DNA from: Bin5 sp965204525
GTDB taxonomy: Bacteria > Chloroflexota > Anaerolineae > Caldilineales > Caldilineaceae
NCBI GenBank assembly: GCA_965204525.1
Contig: OZ241994.1
Coordinates: 2,108,001-2,172,000 of the forward strand
Length of the DNA stretch: 64,000 nucleotides
Direction: 5' to 3'
Notes under the pieces: model-generated
The model's input: the letters and a program-made list of their open reading frames with translations, nothing else
What the model was told of the DNA's origin: nothing
Database searches by the model: none
Made by a program: the position numbers and the translations under genes
Part shown: piece by piece, positions 9,277 through 18,100 of the stretch
How the letters are laid out: each line of letters starts with the position of its first letter
Position numbering within the stretch: the first letter of the stretch is position 1

Positions 9277-9975
9277 TTACTCTCCCGTTTCAAAGCGATA
9301 GCCAACGCCCCAGACGGTGATGATATGTTGCGGACTCGAAGGGTCCTGCTCGATCTTCTCGCGCAGGCGGCGCACGTGGACGGTGACGGTGCTGGCGTCG
9401 ATGAACTCTGACACGCCCCAGACCTGATCCAGCAACTGGTCCCGGTTAAAGACCTGGTTGGGATTGCTGGTGAACATCCACAGCAGATCGAACTCCTTGA
9501 CTGTCAGAGGGATTTCCTTGCCGGCAACGGTGACCTGGCGGGTGCGAGGGTCGATGTGGATATTGCCGCAGGTTACAGGTTGGTCGCCGCCCGGCGGTGC
9601 GGGGGCCTGTTGGGTACGCCGCAGGACGGCCTTTACACGGCTGACGAGTTCACGCGGGCTGAAAGGTTTGACGACGTAATCGTCGGCGCCCAGTTCCAGA
9701 CCGAGGATGCGGTCGATTTCGTCTCTACGGGCTGTGAGAAGGATGATAGGAATCGAGCCGGTCGCCCGCACCTGGCGGGTAATCTCATAGCCGTCTACGC
9801 CTGGCAGCATTACGTCGAGGATGAGCAGGTCCGGCGGGTCGGATTCCAGAAGATTCAGAGCGGCCAGCCCATCGTCCACCACAGTAGCGTCGAACCCTTC
9901 CCGCACAAGATAAAGTTTGACAACCTCACTAATGCTGGGTTCATCGTCAACAACCAGGATTTTGACGCCGGCCAT
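9277..9975 (-). CDS. OmpR/PhoB-family response regulator
   Basis: A 232-residue two-domain regulator. The receiver has the acidic pair D10-D11, the phosphorylated D54 (in LILDVMLPG), the Thr of the LLTA stretch and the Lys of VVKPFSP. The C-terminal winged helix (about 130-230) shows the family pattern LTVKEFDLLW ... VTVHVRRLREKIE ... VWGVGYRF. It is transcribed before its kinase. The gene is divergent from the spondin/LysM surface protein at 10161, with 185 bases between them, so that surface protein is a candidate target. Confidence 0.93.
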   Translation of the reverse strand: MAGVKILVVDDEPSISEVVKLYLVREGFDATVVDDGLAALNLLESDPPDLLILDVMLPGVDGYEITRQVRATGSIPIILLTARRDEIDRILGLELGADDYVVKPFSPRELVSRVKAVLRRTQQAPAPPGGDQPVTCGNIHIDPRTRQVTVAGKEIPLTVKEFDLLWMFTSNPNQVFNRDQLLDQVWGVSEFIDASTVTVHVRRLREKIEQDPSSPQHIITVWGVGYRFETGE

Positions 9976-10160
9976 GGCAGGTGGACTTCCTTACAAAAGT
10001 GCCGCGGAGAGGTGTTTGCAACGCCAATGGTTAAGAATCCGGTAATCTTTACCCACTGGCAGAGCAACTTCCAACTGGTATACTATAGGTTGAGGAACAT
10101 TGCCGATACCATTGTTGCATAACATGTTCATTTACCCAATCTTAAGGAGGAACATACCCC

Positions 10161-11630
10161 ATGCAACTAAGAAAACCGCTTTCTTTGATTCTTATAGCGA
10201 TACTGATGTTCTCGAGCGCGGTTGTCCTGCTTCCCGCTGAAACTGCCCTGGCGGAAGAAGGGGATGACAAGATGGACGAAGGAGTTGCCTTCCTGGTACG
10301 CATTGAGAACATCTCCGCTGACAGCGACCTGCCTACGCCATTTGCGCCTGGCGTCTGGGTATTGCACAGCGAGCCGGGTCCTCTCTTCATAGAAGGTGAA
10401 GCAGATAAGGGATACGGCCTGGAGGCGCTGGCTGAGGACGGTGACCCGTCCGCACTGGCTGAAGCCCTGAACGGCATGGGCCTGCATGCGGGTGTCTTCA
10501 CTACGCCGGTCGGCGCCGATGGGCCTGGTGTAGCGTTGCCTGGCAGCGCCGGCATGATGGGAGCGATGCCGCCCGGGACCGCGTATGAGTTTGAGGTAAA
10601 GGCCACGCCTGACACGCCCTACCTTTCCTTTGCCACCATGTTCGTGCAGTCCAACGACCTTTTCATCGGGCCGGGAGAGGCGGGCATAGCCCTCTTCGAT
10701 ATGGACGGGATGGCGATGGAAGGGATGCAGGACGTAACCGCGGAAATACAGCTGTGGGATGCGGGCACCGAGGCCAATGAGGAGCCGGGCGTAGGCGGCG
10801 AACAGGCGCCGCGACAGTCCGGGCCCAACATGGGCCCCCCTGAGATCGACGGCACCGTTCATGTCGTAGATGATGGCTACACCTACCCTGAAGTCTCCGC
10901 TCTCGTTAAGGTCACCATCGACAAGGCGATGATGATGGAAGCTGGCATGGAGAAGGACGACGAGATGATGTCCGACAAGGATGACAAGATGATGTCGGAC
11001 AAAGACGGTATGATGGGCGAGATCATGTTGATGGAAGAAGGGGACACGCCTTATACCGTGGCGGCAGGTGACACGCTCGGCTCTATCTCCCGGCGCGCCT
11101 ACGGCGCCAGCAAGTACTGGGAGGTGATTTGCAGCGCAAACGGGCTGGCGAACTGCAATCTCATCCAGGTCGGCGATGAGTTGATGCTCCCATCGCATGC
11201 CGACGCCATGGCCAAGATGGACATGATGATGATGGGTGAGAAGGACGAGATGATGTCGGATAAGGACGACGGGATGATGTCCGACAAAGACGACAAGATG
11301 ATGTCGGACAAGGATGACAAGATGATGTCCGACAAAGACGGCATGATGAAAGACGACGGCATGATGATGGGAGACATCATGTTGATGGAGGATGGAGACA
11401 CGCCGTACACGGTGGTGGGCGGAGACACGCTTGGCGGCATTGCCAAGCGCGCCTACGGCAACGCCAACTACTGGAAGGCGATCTGCAGCGCTAACGAGCT
11501 GGAGAATTGCAACCGCATCGATATCGGAGACGAGTTGCTGCTGCCCACGCAGGCTGAGGCCGCAGAGATGATGGACAGCATGATGATGGACGACGGTATG
11601 GATGCGATGGACAAGAAGGACGATATGTAG
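10161..11630 (+). CDS. Secreted spondin-domain protein with two LysM domains and Met/Asp/Lys octapeptide repeats
   Basis: A 489-residue exported protein. AAGGAGG at 10144-10150 fixes the start. A signal peptide covers residues 1-31 (cleavage after ALA). Residues about 40-200 resemble a spondin N domain (VRIENIS ... PFAPGVWVLH ... PGTAYEFEV ... DLFIGP). Two LysM modules follow (about 295-346 and 413-464), each with a GDTLG core and a conserved Cys pair (CSANxLxNC), so each may hold a disulphide. Before each LysM is a run of the octapeptide KMMSDKDD: two units near 268-285 and four or so near 360-398. The C-terminus is again Met/Asp rich. LysM would hold it to peptidoglycan or other glycans; the Met-Asp repeats look like a flexible, possibly metal-binding spacer (inference). 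Regulated perhaps by the divergent two-component pair. Confidence 0.8.
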   Translation: MQLRKPLSLILIAILMFSSAVVLLPAETALAEEGDDKMDEGVAFLVRIENISADSDLPTPFAPGVWVLHSEPGPLFIEGEADKGYGLEALAEDGDPSALAEALNGMGLHAGVFTTPVGADGPGVALPGSAGMMGAMPPGTAYEFEVKATPDTPYLSFATMFVQSNDLFIGPGEAGIALFDMDGMAMEGMQDVTAEIQLWDAGTEANEEPGVGGEQAPRQSGPNMGPPEIDGTVHVVDDGYTYPEVSALVKVTIDKAMMMEAGMEKDDEMMSDKDDKMMSDKDGMMGEIMLMEEGDTPYTVAAGDTLGSISRRAYGASKYWEVICSANGLANCNLIQVGDELMLPSHADAMAKMDMMMMGEKDEMMSDKDDGMMSDKDDKMMSDKDDKMMSDKDGMMKDDGMMMGDIMLMEDGDTPYTVVGGDTLGGIAKRAYGNANYWKAICSANELENCNRIDIGDELLLPTQAEAAEMMDSMMMDDGMDAMDKKDDM

Positions 11631-11663
11631 GAATTGAGGGTCCCCTGACCCAGAGTGGGGTAC

Positions 11664-11690
11664 GGAGGCGCGCAGTGCGCGCCTCCATTT
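11664..11690 (+). terminator. Rho-independent-type hairpin after the spondin/LysM gene
   Basis: GGAGGCGCGC (11664-11673) pairs perfectly with GCGCGCCTCC (11677-11686) around an AGT loop, followed by ATTT. A smaller stem GGGTC/GACCC lies just before it (11639-11652). The T tract is short, so termination may be partial. Confidence 0.6.
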
Positions 11691-11709
11691 GCACACAAAA
11701 GACACTGAG

Positions 11710-12576
11710 ATGATCGTGAAAACTCTTACGAAAGCATTGACCGACAATGGAGTCGGACGACGTAATCGTCCCGACCCCGGTCACAATTGCGCCGTTCGAC
11801 TGAGTTGTAGGCGACATCAGGGTGAAAGGCGCTACCGAATCGTTCTACTGACGTTGATCTGTGGGTTGCTACTGGCCGGCTGCGTTATGCCGGAAGCGAT
11901 ATCTACCCAGAGCGGCCAGGGCAGTCAGAGCGATCAGGGCGCGAAGGTGGCAGCGATTCAAACTCGAGTCGCGGAGGAGCGGGCCGGGCAAGCTTCGGAA
12001 AAGGAAGATGCGATGGCCGACGCAAGCGATGGAGCGCAAGGTCAGACTGCTACTGTCGAAAACTCCGGCGGGGCGTTGGTTCCTGGCCCGACGGCGGAAC
12101 AGCTGGAACTTCTGGCCAAATTGCGGCCGCAGGGAGAGGCGCCAGAGCTTCTCAACGAGGTGTGGCTGAACTCGGAGCCGCTGAAGTTGGCGGATTTACG
12201 GGGCAATGTCGTGCTGGTCGAGTTCTGGACCTATGGGTGATACAACTGCGTAAACGTAATTCCCTCGTTGAGGGAATGGCACGAGAAGTACGCGGATGAC
12301 GGTTTTGTGATTATCGGCGTTCACACTCCTGAGTTCAGGCACGAACGGAACGTGCAAAACGTCGAGAATTCCCTTACCCGGCTATCGATCCCATTCGCTG
12401 TTGCAATCGACAATGATTGGAAGACGTGGCGCTCCTATAACAATCGCTACTGGCCGGCGATGTACTTCATCGACAAGACCGGACAGATCCGCTACCTTAA
12501 GATTGGTGAAGGCCAGTACGGATACTCGGAGTCGGTGATTCAGGCGCTGCTGGCCGAACCATACACGACCAACTGA
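11710..12576 (+). CDS. Thioredoxin-like lipoprotein with in-frame UGA at the first catalytic Cys (probable selenoprotein, UxxC)
   Basis: Two open frames, 11689-12240 and 12241-12576, lie in the same phase and are split only by TGA at 12238-12240. Together they encode a TlpA/DipZ-type thioredoxin-fold protein. Before the TGA: a lipobox LLLAGC (Cys at 11881-11883), an acidic/Gln-rich spacer, then LADLRGNVVLVEFWTYG. After it: Y-N-C-V-N-V-I-P-S-L-R-E-W-H, GVHTPEF, and W-P-A-M-Y-F-I-D (the cis-Pro region). Family members read F-W-T-(Y/F)-x-C-x-N-C, so the TGA is exactly the first Cys of the redox CxxC motif, giving U-Y-N-C if read as selenocysteine. A SECIS-like hairpin follows at the right distance (separate entry). 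The alternative is a nonsense mutation. The start is uncertain: ATG 11710 is used because ATG 11689 abuts the terminator hairpin of the preceding gene. Acts outside the membrane in thiol/disulphide or selenol exchange. Confidence 0.7.
12248..12293 (+). promoter_or_regulatory. Bacterial SECIS-like stem-loop downstream of the in-frame UGA
   Basis: A perfect 8-bp stem ATTCCCTC (12259-12266) / GAGGGAAT (12270-12277) closes a GTT loop (12267-12269). An outer stem GCGTA (12248-12252) / TACGC (12289-12293) encloses it. The loop begins 26 bases after the UGA and its first base is G. Both agree with the published general model of bacterial SECIS elements: an apical loop with G among its first two bases, 16-37 bases from the UGA, and a stem of 4-16 bp. 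The hairpin lies fully within the coding sequence, as bacterial SECIS must. Confidence 0.65.
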
Positions 12577-12741
12577 TCTGGAGCAGTCGTATTGCGCAGA
12601 TGCGGGGGCTTTGACTCGCCTCCGCGTGCGCACTCTGAACAGGACGCACTCCACTTTGCCTCTTGGGCTCCCCGCAGTTGTGCATCGTGTAAGCCGGGCG
12701 CCTGCCCAGACTCTCCCCTGCGACAGCAAAACACAGCCGCA

Positions 12742-14940
12742 ATGGAAAATCCTTCAGCTTCAACGCTCAGGACCGGATTCGAGACTGATAAATCGACTCT
12801 CCAGTCCAATACCTTGTTTTTGAGCGGGCCATTCGGCGCCGGCAAGACGACGGCGGCGATTGAGCGCGTCCTGTGGCTGCTGCGCCAGGAGCGGGTACGG
12901 GGCGACCAGATACTGGTATTGGTGCCCCAGCGCAGTCTGGGACACCAATACCAGGAGGCGTTACGCAGTTCTGAAGTGCCGGCGGGGACGCTGGTGCAGG
13001 TGACGACGGCAGCATCTCTTGCCCGTTCGAGTGTGGCGCTATACTGGCCGCTGGCTGCGCGCGAGGCCGGCTTCGCGGAGCCGCACAGAGAGCCGACCTT
13101 TCTCAACCTGGAGACGACGCAGTACCATATGGCCGGTCTTGTGGAGAGAGCGGCCCAACAGGGAGAGTTCGACGCGATCCGTCTGCAGCGGAGTCGCATC
13201 GTCAGCCAGGTGCTGGACAACCTGAACAAAGCGGCGCTGCACGGTTTCAGTTTAGAGGAGGCCTACGGTCGTCTTGAGAGCACCGTTCCGCCTGGCGAGA
13301 AGATGGTCGCACGGTTGAATGTTTTGCGAACGGGTCGCCGTATCAGCCAGGCGTTCCGGCAGTTGTGTTTGCAGGAATCGCTGGTCGATTACAGCCTGCA
13401 GATGCAGATCTTTTTGCAGGTGATACTCGAGAACGAGTGGTGCAGGACCCATCTGTTCCGCAGTTTTCGCCATCTGATCTTCGACAATGCAGAGGAGGAA
13501 ACTTTCGCGGCGCAGGAACTGGTGCGCCGCTGGCTTCCCCAGTTGGAGAGCGCGCTGATCGTGAACGATGAGGATGGCGGCTACCGGGCCTTTTTGGGCG
13601 CGGACTCGCGGAATGCTGAACGTATGGCTCGCTACACGGAGAATCGCATCCGGCTGCGGCGGTCGTACGTCGCGGCGCCCGGTTCCTCTGCGCTGATCAG
13701 CCGAATCAACCGTGCCGTCAGCGGGCAGGTTGTGAATAACAGAGAGGAGGACGCGGAAGGCGAATCGGAACTGGGGGACGGCTGTCCAATCGTGTTTCCC
13801 GATAGTTCACACCGGTTCTATCCGCAGATGATCGAGTGGGCTGTAGACCGGATCGAGCATCTGGTCAGAGAAGAGGGGGTGGCGCCGGGCGAGATCGCGG
13901 TACTGGCGCCCTTTGTGAGCGATGCCCTGCGTTTCAGTTTGCTGTCCAGGTTGGAGGAGAGAGATATTCCTGCCATCAGCCACCGGCCCAGCCGTGCCTT
14001 GAACGCTGAGCCGGCGGTGCGGACACTGCTCACGCTGGCCGCGCTCGCGCATCCAATCTGGCAACGGCGGCCGCCGCGATCGGATGTGGCGCTGGCTCTT
14101 GAGAGTGCTATCGCCCTCTTGGATCCTGTGCGGGCGAATGTGCTGGCGCAGGCGGCATACAGCGACAGGGACGGCACGGACGGAGTGCTGACCGCGTTTG
14201 AAGAGCTGCGGGGAGACGTGCAGAAGCGGGTTTCGTTCGCTGCCGGAGAGCTATACGAAGGGCTGCGCAGATGGCTGGCCGCCTACAGGGCGGAAAGCGA
14301 GTTTTCGCCGTTGGATCGATTCTTCGCCCGCATTTTTGGCGAAAAGCTAAGCCAGCCCGGATTTGGATTCCACGAACAGCCGGACGCCGCCCGGATGGCG
14401 GATCAGCTGACGCGATCGGCGCGCAACTTTCGGTGGGCGATAGGAGGGCGCGCCTTCGCGGTCGACGGCGGCGAGCAGGAAGGCAGTGACGGGGACGGTC
14501 CGCTTTCTTCCCGGCAAGTTGAGACAGGCAGGGCTTACATTGACCTGGTGGAAAGCGGCGCGCTTGGGGCGCTCTATGTGCCGGCGTGGACGGTGGATGA
14601 TAGTGCCGTGTTTATTGCACCGGCATACACATTTTTGATGCGGAACCGCGCAGTGGATGTTCAGTTCTGGCTCGACATCGGGGCGGAAGGCTGGGGGCAA
14701 CGCATTCACCAGCCGCTGACCCATCCCTATGTTCTCTCAAGAAACTGGCCGCGGGACAGGAGTTGGGGTGACGCAGACGAGACCCGCAGCCGGCAGGAAA
14801 GTCTGAGGCGCCTGTTGATCGGTCTCCTGCGACGCACGCGGCGCAGCGTGTACCTGGGTTTGAGTGAATATGGCGAGAGAGGAATGGAGCAGCAGGGGCC
14901 TCTGCTGAAACTGCTCAATCGTGTCCAGGTACAGGCATGA
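12742..14940 (+). CDS. UvrD/AddB-like superfamily 1 helicase-type protein
   Basis: A 732-residue protein when started at ATG 12742; the frame is open further upstream to 12592, but that stretch has no family features. Walker A is GPFGAGKTT (29-37), followed by a strand DQILVLVPQRSLG that matches motif Ia of UvrD/AddB. The stretch LIFDNAEEETFAAQEL (about 243-258) resembles motif II with D-N-A-E-E. A later block, EGVAPGEIAVLAPFVSDALRF (about 375-395), matches the region after domain 2 in AddB/PcrA relatives. No PD-(D/E)XK nuclease domain is obvious at the C-terminus. It probably acts in recombination or repair; it could be an AddB-like structural subunit. The neighbouring genes give no further clue. 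Confidence 0.65.
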   Translation: MENPSASTLRTGFETDKSTLQSNTLFLSGPFGAGKTTAAIERVLWLLRQERVRGDQILVLVPQRSLGHQYQEALRSSEVPAGTLVQVTTAASLARSSVALYWPLAAREAGFAEPHREPTFLNLETTQYHMAGLVERAAQQGEFDAIRLQRSRIVSQVLDNLNKAALHGFSLEEAYGRLESTVPPGEKMVARLNVLRTGRRISQAFRQLCLQESLVDYSLQMQIFLQVILENEWCRTHLFRSFRHLIFDNAEEETFAAQELVRRWLPQLESALIVNDEDGGYRAFLGADSRNAERMARYTENRIRLRRSYVAAPGSSALISRINRAVSGQVVNNREEDAEGESELGDGCPIVFPDSSHRFYPQMIEWAVDRIEHLVREEGVAPGEIAVLAPFVSDALRFSLLSRLEERDIPAISHRPSRALNAEPAVRTLLTLAALAHPIWQRRPPRSDVALALESAIALLDPVRANVLAQAAYSDRDGTDGVLTAFEELRGDVQKRVSFAAGELYEGLRRWLAAYRAESEFSPLDRFFARIFGEKLSQPGFGFHEQPDAARMADQLTRSARNFRWAIGGRAFAVDGGEQEGSDGDGPLSSRQVETGRAYIDLVESGALGALYVPAWTVDDSAVFIAPAYTFLMRNRAVDVQFWLDIGAEGWGQRIHQPLTHPYVLSRNWPRDRSWGDADETRSRQESLRRLLIGLLRRTRRSVYLGLSEYGERGMEQQGPLLKLLNRVQVQA

Positions 14941-14963
14941 GTTCGGCCTTTTTTCGCGGGCTT

Positions 14964-14992
14964 TTGCCGAAACAGTTCCCCTGTATTACAAT
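14964..14992 (+). promoter_or_regulatory. Probable sigma-70 promoter for the GH/amidase gene
   Basis: TTGCCG (14964-14969) and TACAAT (14987-14992) are separated by 17 bases. The leader to the GTG at 15192 would be about 190 bases. No other gene starts in this 250-base gap. Confidence 0.45.
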
Positions 14993-15191
14993 GTTTTGAC
15001 CTTCCTACGTGTGCCTAACCTTCCCCGTTTGCACGAGGCATCAGTTGGTCTGCCAGAACACCGACGGAGATTGATGAAACAATAGCGGGCGCGCAAACCG
15101 CAACAATTCTCTCCACAAACAACGACTGTATCCACGAGAGATTCGGACCAGCGACCTCCACCCATTTGGAATCTGACCACCTCTGCGAACC

Positions 15192-18100
15192 GTGAGTAGC
15201 GACTTCATATTTGGTATCCACGATTTTGGCGGCGAAGAGCATATGCGCGCGGCCAGGAAACCGGGCTGGATCGTGTTCAGCGAGGTGGTGGGTCACGATC
15301 CGAACGATCTCACGGGCAAGGATTTCAGTTCACTCAGTCGTCAGGGTTTGGGCGTGATCGTTTGCCTGAACAATGGCTACTTTCCCCAGGGTACGCTGCC
15401 GCCGAGCAGCGAGTATGCCAACTTCGCTCGCCGCTGCGCCAATTTTGTGGGCGCCAGCAAAGGGTGCAGCCGCTGGGTTATCGGCAATGAGATGAACTAT
15501 GCGATCGGGCGTCCCGGCCTGGCGTCAGCGCTCGATACGCGCAAGCATTTTGGCGACGCGCCGGCCGGCGACCCGACTCTGCGGAGCTTGCCTGATCGGT
15601 TTAGTGCACTGCTGAGCGCAAACGACAGAGAGGCGATATTGGATACAGTGGAAGGTGAGGAGTTGATTACGCCTCAACTCTACGCCAACTGCTACGGAAT
15701 GTGCCGACAGGCGATCCACGGCCTGGAGGGCCATGAAGGGGACCAGGTGTTGGTGGGCGCGGTGGCGCCATGGAATACCCAAACGGTTTATCCCGGCAAT
15801 CCGAGCGGCGACTGGATCAAGTATTTTCAGGATATATTGCTTCAGTGCGGGGCCAGTGGCTGCGACGGAATTACGTTGCATACCTTTACCCATGGGGCGA
15901 ATCCTACCCTGATTCTGGATAACAGCAAACTGCCGGGCTTTCCCCAGCATCATTGTCACTTCCAAGCATACCGGGACTTCATGCATGCGATCCCGGTCAA
16001 TATGCGCCAACTGCCCGTGTACATAACGGAAACTGATCAAGCCGGACCTTGGGAGAACGTGAACCGGGGATGGATTCAGGCTGCCTATGCCGAAATCGAT
16101 CGGTGGAATCGCCAGAACACGCAGAAGATTCGGGCGCTGGTGTTGTACCGCTGGCCGCAGCTGGACCGCTGGCATATCAAGGGGAAAGAGGGCGTCATCG
16201 AAGATTTTCGCGCGGCGTTACGGCACAACTATCGCTGGGACGTAGAGACTGAACTGGTTCAGCCGGAAAGGCGGGTGGAGCGCCAGCCAGATATTCAGCC
16301 GGAGGCGCGCCCGAACCTTCAGTCGGAGAAGCCGGCAGAGTGGGGGCCCACCAGGGTTGTAGAGGAGCGGCAAGAGGGCGAAGTTACCGAAGAGATGAGA
16401 ATGGGCCGCGGGATGGTGTACAGGGTGCAGTGGCTGAAGGGGAAGCCCCCGAGCCCGCTTTACCCAGGCCAGGTCATCAGTTTCCCGGTGACGGTCCGAA
16501 ATACGGGTACAATTGCCTGGCCGGCCGGGGGACCGCAACAGGTGTCCCTCGGCTATCACTTTTTCCAGAACCGGCAGGAGCTGCCCTACCCTGACGGCAG
16601 CCCGGTGCTTACGGCACTGCCCAATGACGTGGCGCCGGGCGAAACGGTCACCATTGACGCGCAGATGGTCATTCCCGACCGTCCAGGCAACTACACGCTT
16701 GTCCTGGACCTGATCAGCGGAGGTGAGAACTGGTTCCAGACGATGCAGTCGGACATTCTCACTCGCTGGCTGAGTGTGAGCAAGGCGCCCCAGACGGGTG
16801 ACGCCGAGCAGGCAGCTGAACCCGAAGCTGAAACTGTAGAGCAGGAGAGAGTAACGGCTGACCCGGCGCTGCAACCGGAAACGACTCCCGATCTGCAAGT
16901 GAGGGCGGAAGCGCGTTCGTCTTCTGCGCCCCACGGGCCGCCGGTCGTCGATATCGCGTCGTCGTTACCGCGCGGTGAGAATCCATTCGCGTTACGCACG
17001 CTCGATCAGATCCGGAGGCTGGTGATCTGTCACACGGCCGCGCCGTCGGGGGTGCCGATTCAGACGGTTGCGCAGGCCCATATATCGCAGGGCTACCCTG
17101 GCATCGCCTACCACTACTTCGTGCTGGAATCGGGAGAAATTCTCCAGGTGGCCGAGGTTGAAGCGGTGGTAAACGATGAGGCGGAGTGGAGCCTGACCGG
17201 CGTGAACATCTGCCTGGAGGGGAACTTTGACGAAGCTGTGCCACCCCCGGCCCAACTGACGGCGGCGGCCCAGTTGTGCGCCTGGATGCTGCCTCGCTTC
17301 CAGTTGACAGCGGAGAACGTGGTTGGAATGTGCGAATTGTTGGACACTTCCAGCCCTGGAAACACGTTCGACAACGGTCCTGCCTGGAAGGGAGCGCTCA
17401 GCGAGAAGATTATTCAGTTCCTCACCGATTCCCCGCTTTCGCCGCCGGCGGAGAGAGTAGATGAGGAGACGCCGGGACCGCCGGACGACAGCCCTGCCGT
17501 GACTGACCCGGCGAGGATTCCAGCGCCGAAGCCGCCTATCGAAGATGTGGTCGAGCGTCTGCCGCGCGATCCACAGCGCCTTGTACAGCGTGAGGCTGTC
17601 GATATCGAATTTATCGTCATCAACCACACGGCCGCGCCGCCTATCACTCCGCTGCAAACGATTGCGGCGGCGTTCCATCGCCGGCTGCCCGGGATTCTTT
17701 ATCAGTTTTTCATTGCCTCCAATGGCGCGATCTACCAGACGCAACCGCTGATGGAGGTGGTTGACGGCCGAGTCCCGTATATTGCACAGGCGATAAACAT
17801 CGGCTTTGCCGGAGAGTTCAGTGATGATATTCCGACTCCAGCACAGATCAAGTCGGGGCGGCAGTTGATCGCATGGCTGATGGAGGAGTTCCCGCAGTTG
17901 ACACTGGCAAGTATTCGCGGGGTGAACGAATTCATCAACCACACATCTCCTGGGGAGCAGTGGCTGCAAGGGCGGCGTTGGAAGGACATTCTGATCAATG
18001 CAGTGCGGACGGGAGCCGATCCGACAGCGACGGTTGATGCGACATCCGGAGGCGAGGCGGGCCCCGGCCCGAAGAAACAGCCAGCGGGGGGCATGCGGAC

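Noticed and set aside
10167..11747. 526-codon minus-strand open frame rich in His
   Set aside because: The His runs (VGHHLVI...) are the reverse complement of the Met/Asp repeat; not a gene.
11689..12240. Separate short gene ending at the TGA, with a second short gene from 12268
   Set aside because: Both are in the same phase and together make one thioredoxin-fold family member; a split would cut the CxxC motif.
12592..12741. Longer N-terminus for the UvrD-like protein
   Set aside because: Residues before ATG 12742 are Cys/Ser/Pro-rich and unlike the family, and begin close after the thioredoxin gene; no ribosome binding site.
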